DNA of 64,000 nt from JBCCXL01 sp039191605 (GTDB taxonomy: Bacteria > Acidobacteriota > Thermoanaerobaculia > Multivoradales > JAHZIX01): assembly GCA_039191605.1 (NCBI GenBank), contig JBCCXL010000008.1, positions 62,001 through 126,000 on the forward strand, written 5' to 3'. Positions within the stretch are counted from its first letter, which is position 1; every line of letters begins with the position of its first letter. A program made the translations under genes and the position numbers. Below, in pieces: positions 33,093 through 43,615 of the stretch. Below the pieces are notes generated by a model, which saw nothing but the letters and a program-made list of their open reading frames with translations, was not told the origin of the DNA and did not search any database.

Positions 33093-35879
33093 TCAGAGGG
33101 TCTCGGAGCGCAGCTCGTCGATGGGGTGGGGGCGGCCGATGGCGTAGCCCTGGGCGTAGTCGACGCCGATTTGCTTCAGCAGCTCCAGGGTGTTGCGGTC
33201 CTGGACGAACTCGGCGATGGTCTCTTTGCCCATCACGTGGCCGATCTCGTTGATGGATTTGACCATCGCGAAGTCGATGGGCTGCTGGGCGATGTCTTTG
33301 ACGAAGATCCCGTCGATCTTGAGGTAGTCCACCGGCAGGTTCTTCAGGTAGGCGAAGGAGGAGAGGCCGGAGCCGAAGTCGTCGAGGGCGAAGCGACAGC
33401 CTAGGTCTTTGAGCCCGCGGATGAAGCGGCTGGCGGCGGTGAGGTTGGAGATCGCCGAGGTTTCGGTAATCTCGAAGCAGAGCAGCTCTGGCTGGATTGC
33501 TGAGCTCTCGAGGCTCTCTTTCAAGAAGCCGAGGAAGCCTTCGTCGGAGAGGCTGTGGCCGGAGAGATTGAGGCACAGGCATTCGAGTCGGGCGGTGCTG
33601 TCGGGAGACTGCTCCAGCCAATGGAGGGCTCGCTTGACCACCCAGCGGTCGATTCGCACCGAAAGGTTGTAGCGCTCGGCGGCGGGCAGGAAGGCGCCGG
33701 GAACCACCAGCTGACCATCCTCGTCCTCCATGCGAAGCAGGATCTCGTAGCGTCGAGGAGCCACAGACTCGAGGCGATCCAGCCGGCGGATGGGCTGGAC
33801 GAAGAGCTGGAAACGATCTTCGTCGAGGGCGCGGTGGAGTCGCGAGACCCACTGCATCTCCCCCTGGCGACGAGCGAGGGCGATATCGTCGCGGTGATAG
33901 ACGTGGTAGCGGTTACGCCCTTTTTCCTTCGCGGCGTAGCAGGCGCTGTCGGCGGCGGCGAGGGCAGAAGTGATGCTCTCGGTTCCCTCGGTGAGGGGAA
34001 CCAGGCCGATGCTCACCCCGAGATTGAAGCTCTTGTCTTCCCAGACGAAGCGATATTCCGCCACCGCTTCCCGCAGGCCGGCGGCCACCTGCTCGGCGTC
34101 CTGTAGCGAGCAATGCTGGATCAGGGCGCCGAATTCGTCGCCTCCCAGCCGGGCGATGGTGTCGCCCTTGCGCACTCGGTTGCGCAGCAGCCGGGCGAGC
34201 TGCCGCAGCAGCTCATCGCCGGCGATGTGGCCGCAGGTGTCGTTGATCACCTTGAACTGGTCGAGGTCGAGGTAGAGCAGGGCGTGCTCCGCCTGCTGCT
34301 GTCGGGAGCTCTCCAGGGCCTTCTCCAGCTGCACCTCGAAGGCCCGGCGGTTGACCAGGCCGGTGAGAGCGTCGTGGCTCGCCTGGTAAGAGAGCTGTTC
34401 CGACAGATTATGGGCCTCAGTGACGTCCAGGCAGGTGCCGATATAGCCCTCGAGGCCACCGGAGGCATCGAGCCTCGGCTGCCCGGTGTCGAGAATCCAC
34501 CGATACTGCCCGTCGGCGCGGCGCAGCCGGTACTCCATGCGGTAGGGGGCTCGTTCCCCGTGGGCCTTGGCCACTACCTGCTCCCGCCGCTCGCGGTCTT
34601 CCGGGTGCACGCCCCGAGTCCAGCCGTCGCCCAGCTGTTCCTCTAGAGGCTCGCCGCTGAAGTCCAGCCAGGGGCGGTTGAAGTAGATGTAGCCACCTTC
34701 CCTATCGCTCATCCAGATCATCACCGGGGCGGTATCCGCCAGGGTGCGGAAGCGCTCTTCGCTCTCCCGCAGCGCATCTTCGGCCCGGGTTTGCTCGGTG
34801 ACGTTGCGGGCGGTGACCACGATGCCGGCGATCTCTCCATCCGGCTCACGGTAGGGGGAGAGGGAGATGTCGAAGCAATGCTTGCGGTGGCCCTCGACGC
34901 CAAACCAGCGGCGATAGGTGATCTCCTCGCCGGCGAGACAGCGCTGCAGGCGCGGCAGGTCCTCGTTCTCGTAGTAGTCCGGCTCGACCAGATCTCGAGC
35001 GTGGGTGCCGATGATCTCTTCCCGCCGCCGGCGAAAGTATCGACAGCATTGAGGATTCGCCTCGCGATAGATCAGGTCGCGATCGATGAAGGAGAGGCTG
35101 TCGTCGGTGGAGGCGACGATATGGCTGGTGCGTCGCAGCACGCCCTCGATGCGCCGTCTCTCCTGGATCTCCTGGCGCATCAGGGCATTGGTCTTCTTGA
35201 GCTCCTTGGCTCGCTCCTCGGTGCGGGCGGCGAGGGCGTCGAAACCGAGGCGCAGCACTTCCTTGGCGCGCTCGATCTCCAGCGCCGCGCCGAGGGTGGT
35301 GCCCAGCTGGGCGATGAGCTCGACTTGATCCTCGGGAAAGCTGCAGGGCTCCTGGGAAAGAGCGAGGATGGCGCCTTCCCGCTCGCCTACCTGACAGGCG
35401 AGGGCGCTGCTTGCCCCGGCAAGGGCGAGGGCGGGCTCCGGCGAGTAGCCGGCGCTGCTCAGATCGGGAATCGCCAGCGGGCGGACGCCGGCGAGGATCG
35501 CCGTCGCCAGAGTTTGTGTCCCCAGGGGTAGCTCGAGGCTCGGCCGATGGGCGGGAGTCGTTCCGGTATGGGATTCTTCCAGCGCCGAGGCTGCAGCACC
35601 GCTATCTGCCGCGAGACGCAGGGAGATGACCTCGCGCTCCGAAGTGTCCACCTCTGGAGGGCCGTCCGCCTGCACCGGGAGCAGAATCAGCAGCCGGTCC
35701 ACCTCCAGCGTCCGTCGGGCGAGGCGGGCGAAGCGTTCGAGCAGGGTCAGTCCTGCCTCCTCCGCTACTCCGGGCTCTTCGAGGAGTAGGGAGAGGATCT
35801 GCTGCGTCGCCAGGAGGGACGGAGGGTCGGAGGCCGCCGGGGCGGTCTCGGAGTTGGGCTCCCGATCAGTGGGGCACAT
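33093..35879 (-). CDS. GAF-PAS-PAS-GGDEF-EAL cyclic-di-GMP signalling protein
   Basis: A 928-residue cytosolic protein (no membrane segment) combining sensing with c-di-GMP turnover. Residues about 20-215 are GAF-like, then a coiled linker, two PAS/PAC domains (about 245-370 and 375-490), a GGDEF domain with an intact RLGGDEFGALI (about 580) and an EAL domain. In the EAL domain the signature reads YEILLRM, and later motifs are CFEITETSAI, LDDFGSGLSSFAYL and VDYLKIDG, so metal ligands look mostly conserved. AEFVQ replaces the usual AEGVE. It could make and degrade c-di-GMP, with direction set by PAS/GAF ligands. It stands alone. Confidence 0.92.
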   Translation of the reverse strand: MCPTDREPNSETAPAASDPPSLLATQQILSLLLEEPGVAEEAGLTLLERFARLARRTLEVDRLLILLPVQADGPPEVDTSEREVISLRLAADSGAAASALEESHTGTTPAHRPSLELPLGTQTLATAILAGVRPLAIPDLSSAGYSPEPALALAGASSALACQVGEREGAILALSQEPCSFPEDQVELIAQLGTTLGAALEIERAKEVLRLGFDALAARTEERAKELKKTNALMRQEIQERRRIEGVLRRTSHIVASTDDSLSFIDRDLIYREANPQCCRYFRRRREEIIGTHARDLVEPDYYENEDLPRLQRCLAGEEITYRRWFGVEGHRKHCFDISLSPYREPDGEIAGIVVTARNVTEQTRAEDALRESEERFRTLADTAPVMIWMSDREGGYIYFNRPWLDFSGEPLEEQLGDGWTRGVHPEDRERREQVVAKAHGERAPYRMEYRLRRADGQYRWILDTGQPRLDASGGLEGYIGTCLDVTEAHNLSEQLSYQASHDALTGLVNRRAFEVQLEKALESSRQQQAEHALLYLDLDQFKVINDTCGHIAGDELLRQLARLLRNRVRKGDTIARLGGDEFGALIQHCSLQDAEQVAAGLREAVAEYRFVWEDKSFNLGVSIGLVPLTEGTESITSALAAADSACYAAKEKGRNRYHVYHRDDIALARRQGEMQWVSRLHRALDEDRFQLFVQPIRRLDRLESVAPRRYEILLRMEDEDGQLVVPGAFLPAAERYNLSVRIDRWVVKRALHWLEQSPDSTARLECLCLNLSGHSLSDEGFLGFLKESLESSAIQPELLCFEITETSAISNLTAASRFIRGLKDLGCRFALDDFGSGLSSFAYLKNLPVDYLKIDGIFVKDIAQQPIDFAMVKSINEIGHVMGKETIAEFVQDRNTLELLKQIGVDYAQGYAIGRPHPIDELRSETL

Positions 35880-36072
35880 GGTCTGCTCGTGGGCGCCCGG
35901 GGCCGCTCCCTAGGGGTGGGGGGGAGAGCGACGGCATCCCGGGATGGGGTGGAGGGGGGGCGCGTCGACATTTGGGCGGGTTCCGTGAAGTGCGCGGATC
36001 ATAGCACGACAACGACAAAGCCCCGGCCCTCCGTGGAGGGGCCGGGGCCGGGGCGAGAGACGACTAGAAAAC

Positions 36073-39000
36073 TCAGGGCAGCAGGCTGCTCCAGGAGCGG
36101 AAGTCGTCGAAATAGTGGCTGCCGGAGATCCCCGGGGTGACGCCGCCGACTACCCCCAGCTGCACCCAATCGGTGCCCGGCAGGTCGCCGTTGATGATTC
36201 CGGTGACGGTCTCCACCAGCACGCCGTCGATGCGCAATTTGAGCACGCCGTCGGCGACGCCGGGGGCGCTGGCCTGCTGCCATTCGATGGTCACCTGGCT
36301 GCCGTCGGGATCGACTTCGTACCAGAAAGTGCCGAACCAATCGCTGAGGTTCTCGTGGTGAGTCTTGACCCGCAGCTGATAGCCGGTGGCCGCCCGCCAG
36401 CGCAGGGTCGCTTCGATATGGCGCTTGTTGTCCGCCATCCGGGTGGAGAGGATCTTCAGCCGCTTGTTCTCCGGGAACACCATGCCGTTGGGGTCGAAGA
36501 AGAAGCTCATACGGTAGGTGCGCTCGTCGTCCGGGCTCAGGTCGGCCACCGAGCCCTTGTCGTTGTCGGCGTCTACCACCACCTCGAGACCACCCTCACC
36601 GAGGCTCGCGGCGCCGGCGTTGGCGAGAACTTCGGCGCCGAATTCCAGCACCGCACCCCAGCGGCTGGTATCGAGGGTCTCGAGGCCGTCGCCGAAGATC
36701 CAGTCGGAGGCGGGGAGCATCCACATTTCGCGGTTGCCGCCGTCGGAGGCGGTAAAGGCCAGAAAATCGCCGGCCAGCAAGAGCTCTCGAGGATTGGAGG
36801 CGAAGGCTCCGGCGTGGATATCGCTCACCGGCCCGGTGCCGACGGCGGTGCCGTCGGTGCTCCACAGCTCCAGGCCGCCGTCGAGATTCCAGCAGCTGAA
36901 ATAGAGCTCGCCGTCGAGCACCCGGCCGCTGCCCAAGACGCCGTCGTGGGCTAGGCGCTCCAGGGCCGCCACCGCCGTGATGCCGGCGGTGGTGCCGGTG
37001 GTGGAGTAGAGCTGGGTAGTGGTGCCGTCGTAGGCCACGAACCACATCTCGCCGAGGTATTCGCCGAGAATTTTGACCTGGGAGTCTTCCGCCCCAACGT
37101 GGAGATCGGTGATGCGGAAGGTGCCGGCGACGGTGCCGTCAGTGCGCCACAGCTCACGGCCGAAGGCGTCGGAGTCTCCGGTAAAGAAGACAAGGTTCAT
37201 GCCGGGAGCAGGAGTGAGCTGCTCGGGGAATGGACTTTCAGTGGTCGGAATACCCGGCTGGAGGTTCATGGTGCCGCCGGGAGTGCCATCGCTCACGTAA
37301 ACGGTATATTGACGGCCTTCGCTGACGACGAAGAAGACCTTGCCCAGGGCGCGGGTGTATTGGTCAGGATCGTCGATAGATGGCGAGGCGAAGAGCAACT
37401 CGGTGCCCGCCACCGTGCCGTCGGTAGTGTAGGTTCTGGACTGTCGGTTGTTCTCGCCGGTGAACAAGACCCGATCCGTGGCTCCGACCTGGGTGAAGTC
37501 CCGCACGTCGGATTGCGAGCTGCCGATGTTGATGAGCTGGAAGGTTCCGCCGGGAGTTCCGTCAGTGACCCAGGGCTGCTTGCGAGTCACGGGGTCGAAG
37601 ATGCTGGCGAAGACCAATCCATTGGCGTGGCCGACCTGGAAGATCTCGGTCACCCCCGGGAAGTCCGAGAAGCGGGTGGTGCCGGCGCGGGTGCCGTCAG
37701 TGACGTAGATCTCGTCGCCGTCACCGCTTTCGGTGGTGGCGGAGAAGTAGACCAGCGAGCCGGCGGCGGTGGGGAAGCGGGGCTGGCGCACGTCCGCCTG
37801 CTGCCCCTGGCCGCCGGCCAGCACTACAGCGCCGCCGCCGGCGCCCTGAGCGGCGAACAGACCGAGATTGGTGGAATCGCCGGTGGCGCGCCAGAAGATA
37901 TTCTCCCCGCCGATCACCGGGTCTTGCGGATTCGAGCCGGCGTTCGTGACGGGATCGAAGATCGCTTGGGTTCCGGCGCTGGTCCCGTTGCTGGTCCACA
38001 CCTGGTAGGCGTTTCGGGCCTCTCCGGTGACGAAGACCGCCTCACCGCCGAGCTCCAGGATCGGCCCAAAGGCGCGGTGGATGGGCGGGCGGCCGTCGTT
38101 CGCCGGGTCCAGCTCGAAGGTTCCGGCGGCGGAGCCGTCGCTGACAAAGGGCTTGAGCAGGAAGTTGTCGTCCTTCTCTGCCAGGAAGAAGATCTGATCG
38201 TCGATGATCCGCGGCGCCTCGATGGTGATGTCCGGGTTGCCCGGCATCAGCTCACGCACCAGGGTGGTTCCGCCGGGGGTTCCGTCGGAGGTCCACAGCT
38301 CCTCGCCGAGGGCGTTGGTAGTGGCGAAGAACACCACCTGGCCGCCGGGGAGGGTGCGGAAGTATCGAGGGTCCGAGTCGCTGGCGCCGTTGATGTCGGC
38401 GAAGAGCTGGGTTCCGCTGGGGGTCCCGTCGGTGCGCCAGGCTTCGCCGTCGGCCTGGAAGTAGAGGTGGGTGCCGTCGCTGCGCAGGTAGAGGGGCCGG
38501 GAGGAAGCGTCTCCGGGCACGATATCGGCGAAGAGCTGGGTTCCGCCGGGGGTCCCGTCGGTGCGCCAGAGCTCGAGGCCGTGGGTGGGGTCCTCGGCGC
38601 TGAAGTAGACGTAGTTGCCGAGGCGAGCGATGTCGTCTTCCTCGGTGTCGACGATATCGATGAACACCGGATTGGCCAGAGCCTCCGTGCCGGCGGCGGT
38701 GCCGTCGCTCACGATGAGGGCGGTGCCGATGCCGATGCGGGCGGTGAAGATCAGTTTGCCGTCGAGCTCCACGCCGGGCCGGGGATTGCGAATATTGCCG
38801 CTGAAGGTCGGGCCGGGGGTGAGATCCTCCACCAGCATGGTTCCGCCGGGAGTACCGTCGGTGACCCAGAGGGCGTCTTGATTTACCGGGTCGGAGCCGA
38901 TGAAGAAGAGCTGGGAGCCGATGCTGCCCATGATTCGGGTCTTGGGATCGTCGCGAAAGTCGGCGCCGGGGTAGGTGTCGAAGAAGATACTGGTTCCGCC

Positions 39001-39408
39001 GGGAGTACCATCGGATTTCCACAGCTCCAGGCCCGCCGCCGAGTCGATGGTGCCGAAGTAGAGCTCTCCATCGTGGGCCATGCCGCCGATGGTGTCATCG
39101 GGGCGGAATGGAGACCCCGCGCCGGGCCATAGATCGTGCACCATCTCGGTTCCGGCGGCGGAGCCGTCGGTGCGCCACAGGGAGACCCCCTGATCTTCTT
39201 CCTCGGAGTAGTAGTACACGTAGCCCCCGACCTCATCGATGAGGTTCTGGACGGCAAACCCGGCGTCGGTCTGGGTGTAGACGTCGTCTACCTGGAAGGG
39301 CTGGGCGAGGGCCAAGGTGGCCCAGAACGCGGCGAGCACGAGGAAGGTCAACGCTCGGGATACGCGGGGGAGGGTGCGGGGTGGAGACTGGGGTGAGACC
39401 GGTTGCAT
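36073..39408 (-). CDS. Secreted ELWxxDGT-repeat protein, paralogue 1
   Basis: A 1,111-residue exported repeat protein. The start at 39408 (MQPVSPQSPP) is preceded by TAGGAG and gives a signal peptide ending ATLALAQ. The body is about twenty units of roughly 45 residues carrying variants of ELWRTDGTPGGT, FVSDGSAAGT and similar, alternating with FFxA/YFSA strands; this is the ELWxxDGT repeat, likely a beta-propeller or solenoid. The last 230 residues (from DWIFGDGLETLDTSRW to the end) form a separate module shared by all three paralogues, resembling a lectin-like jelly roll. A cell-surface or adhesive role is plausible but unproven. It is the most downstream of three tandem copies. Confidence 0.88.
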   Translation of the reverse strand: MQPVSPQSPPRTLPRVSRALTFLVLAAFWATLALAQPFQVDDVYTQTDAGFAVQNLIDEVGGYVYYYSEEEDQGVSLWRTDGSAAGTEMVHDLWPGAGSPFRPDDTIGGMAHDGELYFGTIDSAAGLELWKSDGTPGGTSIFFDTYPGADFRDDPKTRIMGSIGSQLFFIGSDPVNQDALWVTDGTPGGTMLVEDLTPGPTFSGNIRNPRPGVELDGKLIFTARIGIGTALIVSDGTAAGTEALANPVFIDIVDTEEDDIARLGNYVYFSAEDPTHGLELWRTDGTPGGTQLFADIVPGDASSRPLYLRSDGTHLYFQADGEAWRTDGTPSGTQLFADINGASDSDPRYFRTLPGGQVVFFATTNALGEELWTSDGTPGGTTLVRELMPGNPDITIEAPRIIDDQIFFLAEKDDNFLLKPFVSDGSAAGTFELDPANDGRPPIHRAFGPILELGGEAVFVTGEARNAYQVWTSNGTSAGTQAIFDPVTNAGSNPQDPVIGGENIFWRATGDSTNLGLFAAQGAGGGAVVLAGGQGQQADVRQPRFPTAAGSLVYFSATTESGDGDEIYVTDGTRAGTTRFSDFPGVTEIFQVGHANGLVFASIFDPVTRKQPWVTDGTPGGTFQLINIGSSQSDVRDFTQVGATDRVLFTGENNRQSRTYTTDGTVAGTELLFASPSIDDPDQYTRALGKVFFVVSEGRQYTVYVSDGTPGGTMNLQPGIPTTESPFPEQLTPAPGMNLVFFTGDSDAFGRELWRTDGTVAGTFRITDLHVGAEDSQVKILGEYLGEMWFVAYDGTTTQLYSTTGTTAGITAVAALERLAHDGVLGSGRVLDGELYFSCWNLDGGLELWSTDGTAVGTGPVSDIHAGAFASNPRELLLAGDFLAFTASDGGNREMWMLPASDWIFGDGLETLDTSRWGAVLEFGAEVLANAGAASLGEGGLEVVVDADNDKGSVADLSPDDERTYRMSFFFDPNGMVFPENKRLKILSTRMADNKRHIEATLRWRAATGYQLRVKTHHENLSDWFGTFWYEVDPDGSQVTIEWQQASAPGVADGVLKLRIDGVLVETVTGIINGDLPGTDWVQLGVVGGVTPGISGSHYFDDFRSWSSLLP

Positions 39409-39744
39409 GTCATTGCTCCTAGGATCCGCGAAGAATCGCGGTGTGCCTGGTCTTCGCCGTTTGGGATAAGCGAGTCCTGAATTGATCACCCTGGGGCGGA
39501 TGAAGGACGATCACCGGATCCCGAAGAGAGCCATAGGAAGCTCCTTCAGCGAAGCGCGGGGTGCCTCAGCGACAAGGGATAGAAAAGGAAGACGGCAGAC
39601 GCTGGAGGCTAGGAATCGGAGGCCAGAAGCCGGAGATCTAGCATTGCCAGCGTCTTAGTGATTCGGACGTTATGGGTGGAGGGCAGCCAGCTCTTACGCC
39701 AGCGGTATGGATAGCGTACAGCGCGGGCGAAGGCGTTCCGGCTA

Positions 39745-39779
39745 TCCGCGGGGCGTGGCAGAACGCCACGCCTCGCGGA
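39745..39779 (-). terminator. 15-bp hairpin after ELWxxDGT paralogue 2
   Basis: TCCGCGGGGCGTGGC pairs with GCCACGCCTCGCGGA over 15 bases, with one G-T pair and the loop AGAAC. It lies about 80 bases past the stop of the gene ending at 39858. There is no T-run in either direction. It could be a terminator or an mRNA-stabilising or REP-like element. The remainder of the gap 39409-39857 shows no gene. Confidence 0.5.
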
Positions 39780-39857
39780 CAGTCTTTTTCATGTCACTAA
39801 CTCTGTCTCAGATCAGTGGCCCTTTGGGTCAGTGGCCCTTTGCAGGCCACGGGGCGC

Positions 39858-42800
39858 TCAGGGCAGCAGGCTGCTCCAGGAGCGGAAGTCGTCGAAATAG
39901 TGACTGCCGAGGATGCCTGGAGTCACGCCGCCGACCACGCCCATCTGGATCCAGTCGGTGCCTGGGAGATCGCCGTTGATGATCCCGTTGACGGTCTCCA
40001 CCACTACTCCGTCGATGCGCAGCTTGAGCACGCCGTCGGCGACGCCGGGGGCGCTGGCCTGCTGCCACTCGATGGTTAGCTCGTTGCCTTCCGGATCGAT
40101 GTCATGCCAGAAGGTGCCGAACCAATCGATGAGGTTCTCGTGGTGGGTCTTGACCCGCAGCTGGTAGCCGGTAGCGGCCCGCCAGCGCAGCATCGCCTCG
40201 ATGTGGCGCTTGTTGTCCGCCATCCGGGTGGAGAAGATCTTCAGCCTCTTGTTCTCCGGGAACACCATGTCGTTGGGATCGAAGAAGAAGCTGGCGCGAT
40301 AGGTCCGCTCGTCGTTGGGGCTCTGGTCCGCCAGGGAGGCCTTGTCGTTGTCGGCGTCCACCACCACTTCCAGACCGCCGACGCCGGTGCTGGCGGCGGC
40401 GCCGTTGTAGAGGAGATCTCCTCCGAAGACCTGCTCAAAATCCCAGCGGCTGGCGTCGAGGGTCTCGATGCCGTCGCCGAAGATCCAGTCGGAGCTGGGC
40501 AGGAACCAGGGCTCGCGGTTGGCGCCGTCGGAAGCCGAGAAGGAGAGGAAGTCACCGGCGACGGTGAGCTCCTTGGGGTTGGCGGCGTGGTGGCCCGGGT
40601 TGAGATCGGTCACCGGGCCGGTGCCGAGGGCGGTGCCGTCGGTGCTCCACAGCTCCACGCCGCCGGCCAGATCCCAGGCGCTGAAGTAGAGCAGGCCCTC
40701 GAAGATCGCGCCGGTGCCGGTGACGCCGTCATGGGCGAGGCGCTCGAGATCGGCCACCGCGGTAGTGCCGGCGAGGGTGCCGTTGGTGGAGTAGAGGCGG
40801 GCGATGGTGCCGTCGTTGGCGAGGAACCACAGCAGCCCCAGGTACTCGCCGAGGATCTTCGGCTGAGAGCTTTCAACGCCGACCCGCAGGTCCGCCACCA
40901 TCTGGGTTCCGGCGACGGTGCCGTCGGTGGCCCAGAGCTCGCGGCCGTGGATGCCGTTCTCGGCGGTGAAGAAGAGTCGGCCGAGGGTGGGGGCATCGAC
41001 CAGCTGATCGGGGCCCGGGGTGAAGCGATCGATGGAGATGTCCACCAGCTGGCGGGTGCCGATCTCAGTGCCGTCGGTGACGTAGAGCTCATAGCCGTTG
41101 CGGTCGGGGTCGGCGGTGAAGAAGACCTGGCCGAGGGACCGGGTGAGCTGCTCAGGGAGAGAGCCGAAGCTGTCGCCGGAGACATCGACCACCAGGCCGG
41201 TGCCGGCGGAGGTGCCATCGGTGACGTAGATTTCGCGGCCGCGGCTGCCACGGGCGGAGAAGACGATCTGGCTGGAGTTGCCCACCTGGGTGAAGTCCGC
41301 CGGATCGGAGCTCCCGCCGTTGATGAGATTCGCCAGCTGGAAGGTGCCGACGAGGGTGCCGTCGCTGACCCAGGGTTCGCGGCGGTCCGGCCCGTCGTAG
41401 GAGAAGTACACCAGGCCGTTGACGGCGGCGACGTTCTGAATCACGCCGGTGCCCGGCAGGTCGGTGTAGGCGCCGGTGCCGGCGGGGGTTCCGTCGGTGA
41501 CGTAGATCTCGTCGCCGTCACCGCTGACGGTGGTGGCGGAGAAGAAGACCTGAGAACCGTCGGAGGAGGGGTAGCGGGGCTGGCGCACTCCCGCCTGCTG
41601 CCCCTGACCACCGGCCAGCAGCACGGCTCCGCCGGATTCTCCAGAGCTGACCCGCAGGCCGATATTGGTGGAGTCATCGGTGGCGCGCCAGAACACCTGA
41701 TTCCCGGCGACGACGGAATCCACCGGATCGGATCCGAAGTTGCGGCTCACCTCGCTGAGGGGCTGGGTGCCGGCGACGGTGCCGTCGCTGGTCCAGATCT
41801 CCGGCTGATCGGCGGCGAGGGAGGCGACGAAGATCGCCTGGCCGCCGAGCTCGAAGATGTCGGAGCTCACCCCGTAGAGGGCGGAGAGGCCGATGCTGGA
41901 GGGGTCCAGCTCGAAGGTTCCGCCAGCGGTACCGTCGCTCACCCAGGGCTTGAAGCGGCCGTCGCTGAGGTCCTTGGCGAGGAAGAAGAGATCGTTGCCC
42001 ACCAGGGTGGGGGATTCGATGTCGGTATCCGTGGGGCCGGGGTAGATCGCCTTCACCATGGACGTGCCGACGGCGGTGCCGTCGCTGACGTGGAGCTCCC
42101 GGCCCTCGCCGGTAGCGGCGGCGAAGAAGAAGAGGTTGCCGTTGGGGGCCTTGCGGAAGTGGGTCGGGAAGGACGCGTTGCCGCCGTTGAGATTGGCGAT
42201 CATCCGCGTTCCGGCGTTGGTACCGTCGCTGATATGCGGCTCGCCGTTGGCGTTGATGTAGAGGTTCGTGCCGTCGGAATGCAGCCACTTGGGGTCCGAG
42301 GAGCCCGGCCCGGGGCTGATGTCGAGCACCGGGCCGGTGCCGGCGATGGTGCCGTCGGTGCGCCACACCTCGGCGCCGTTGGCGTCCCGGCCGGCGAAGT
42401 AGGCGTAATTGCCCATCACCGCGAAGTCAGAGAATTCGGTGCCGTCGGGGTTGAAGCCCAGGGTCGCGCCGACCACGATCTCGGTGCCCGGGGCGGTGCC
42501 GTCGCTGACGAAGAGCCAGCGGTTGATGATGTCGTATTCACCGAACCACACGGCTCGTCCGTTGACCTCGGCGGAGTTTTCGCCGCGGGAGCCGTCGGGG
42601 CCGACCACCGCGTCGCGAATCAGCTGGCCGCCGCCGGGGGTGCCGTCGGTGGACCACAGCTCCCGGCCGTGGACGGGATCCTCCGAGTAGTAGAGGAAGC
42701 TGGTGCCGGCACCGACCAGGGGGGTGGCGGTGAAGTTCTGCGGCTCGGTGCCGAAGGGCGTGTTGTCGGTCATGATGGGATCGCTGGCCCCGGGGCGAGA

Positions 42801-43265
42801 GTCAGAGACCAGGAAGGTACCGGCGGGGGTGCCGTCGCTCTGCCATAGCTCTTCTCCGGCAACGGAATCTTTGGCGCCGAAGTAGACCGCTCCGCCATAC
42901 GCTTCGCCGCCGAGAGAGAAGGGCAGGCTATCTACCGCTTCTCCCGGCCAGGTATCGCTCACCAGCTCGGTGCCCGCAGTCGTGCCGTCGGTACGCCAAA
43001 GAGAGAGACCGTGATCGGCGGTGTCGGCGTAGAAATAGAAATAACCCCCGGTCACCCCAATGGCCTCGATGGCCGCATCCTGGATGCGGAAGGACTGGTC
43101 GCGAATCTCCTGCGCGACAAAGGGCTGGGCTTGGGCTACGACCGAGAAGAGCAGGCCGAGGATGCAGGCGAGGGCTAGCCCGAAGATCGAAGCCGGAACT
43201 CGGGGCGCTGAGTTCGGTGCGGTTGCTACAGGGGTAGGTTGGGGCGCTAGGCAGGCCGGAATCAT
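39858..43265 (-). CDS. Secreted ELWxxDGT-repeat protein, paralogue 2
   Basis: A 1,135-residue paralogue of the flanking genes. The frame is open to 43712, but the start at 43265 (MIPACLAPQPTPV) is chosen because TAGGAG lies just upstream and a signal peptide follows (IFGLALACILGLLFSVVAQAQ). It has the same domain order: ELWSTDGTPGGG / EVWRTDGTIAGT / LWATDGTVAGT repeats, then the shared C-terminal module from DWIFGDGIETLDASRW onwards. The C-terminal module is much more conserved among the three than the repeats, suggesting that it carries the common function, such as anchoring or ligand binding. Confidence 0.88.
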   Translation of the reverse strand: MIPACLAPQPTPVATAPNSAPRVPASIFGLALACILGLLFSVVAQAQPFVAQEIRDQSFRIQDAAIEAIGVTGGYFYFYADTADHGLSLWRTDGTTAGTELVSDTWPGEAVDSLPFSLGGEAYGGAVYFGAKDSVAGEELWQSDGTPAGTFLVSDSRPGASDPIMTDNTPFGTEPQNFTATPLVGAGTSFLYYSEDPVHGRELWSTDGTPGGGQLIRDAVVGPDGSRGENSAEVNGRAVWFGEYDIINRWLFVSDGTAPGTEIVVGATLGFNPDGTEFSDFAVMGNYAYFAGRDANGAEVWRTDGTIAGTGPVLDISPGPGSSDPKWLHSDGTNLYINANGEPHISDGTNAGTRMIANLNGGNASFPTHFRKAPNGNLFFFAAATGEGRELHVSDGTAVGTSMVKAIYPGPTDTDIESPTLVGNDLFFLAKDLSDGRFKPWVSDGTAGGTFELDPSSIGLSALYGVSSDIFELGGQAIFVASLAADQPEIWTSDGTVAGTQPLSEVSRNFGSDPVDSVVAGNQVFWRATDDSTNIGLRVSSGESGGAVLLAGGQGQQAGVRQPRYPSSDGSQVFFSATTVSGDGDEIYVTDGTPAGTGAYTDLPGTGVIQNVAAVNGLVYFSYDGPDRREPWVSDGTLVGTFQLANLINGGSSDPADFTQVGNSSQIVFSARGSRGREIYVTDGTSAGTGLVVDVSGDSFGSLPEQLTRSLGQVFFTADPDRNGYELYVTDGTEIGTRQLVDISIDRFTPGPDQLVDAPTLGRLFFTAENGIHGRELWATDGTVAGTQMVADLRVGVESSQPKILGEYLGLLWFLANDGTIARLYSTNGTLAGTTAVADLERLAHDGVTGTGAIFEGLLYFSAWDLAGGVELWSTDGTALGTGPVTDLNPGHHAANPKELTVAGDFLSFSASDGANREPWFLPSSDWIFGDGIETLDASRWDFEQVFGGDLLYNGAAASTGVGGLEVVVDADNDKASLADQSPNDERTYRASFFFDPNDMVFPENKRLKIFSTRMADNKRHIEAMLRWRAATGYQLRVKTHHENLIDWFGTFWHDIDPEGNELTIEWQQASAPGVADGVLKLRIDGVVVETVNGIINGDLPGTDWIQMGVVGGVTPGILGSHYFDDFRSWSSLLP

Positions 43266-43615
43266 GATGGAACTCCTAGAGAGACAGCGAAAGATGAGCG
43301 AAAGGAACTGTAAGGGGCAGATGGCAGCCCCAATACAGACGCGTAAGGAGGCAGAAAACTGCCTCACAGCGCACTTGCGCAAAGCACTTGAAATCAGAAG
43401 ATAAGAGGAAGAGAAAGGAAACTCCGGCGGCGAAAGTCTAGCAGGTTCATGCAGATCGACGATTTCGGGCTTTCGTTTGTTCGAAAGCCTCTTCGCCGCT
43501 GCCTCGGGCCGCTGATTCATCACGCCGGATTTCCTTTTGAGCCTCGGATGTTTCGTTGGTTTCCTTGGGTAGAGAATCCTGTTGGAAAGAGGGTCGAGGG
43601 ACGTGCCGTCAGGCC
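43266..43615. other. Gap between ELWxxDGT paralogues 2 and 3
   Basis: A gene-free stretch of 350 bases. A perfect seven-base hairpin GAGGCAG-AAAA-CTGCCTC lies at 43348-43365. The promoter of paralogue 2 should be here, but no strong -35/-10 pair was identified. Confidence 0.4.

Noticed and set aside
40104..42848. 914-codon open frame on the plus strand
   Set aside because: It is antisense to ELWxxDGT paralogue 2. The G+C-rich third positions of the real gene keep the opposite frame open, and its translation is low-complexity Gly/Ala/Val/Glu without family features. The same applies to 37099-39132 and 43862-46045.
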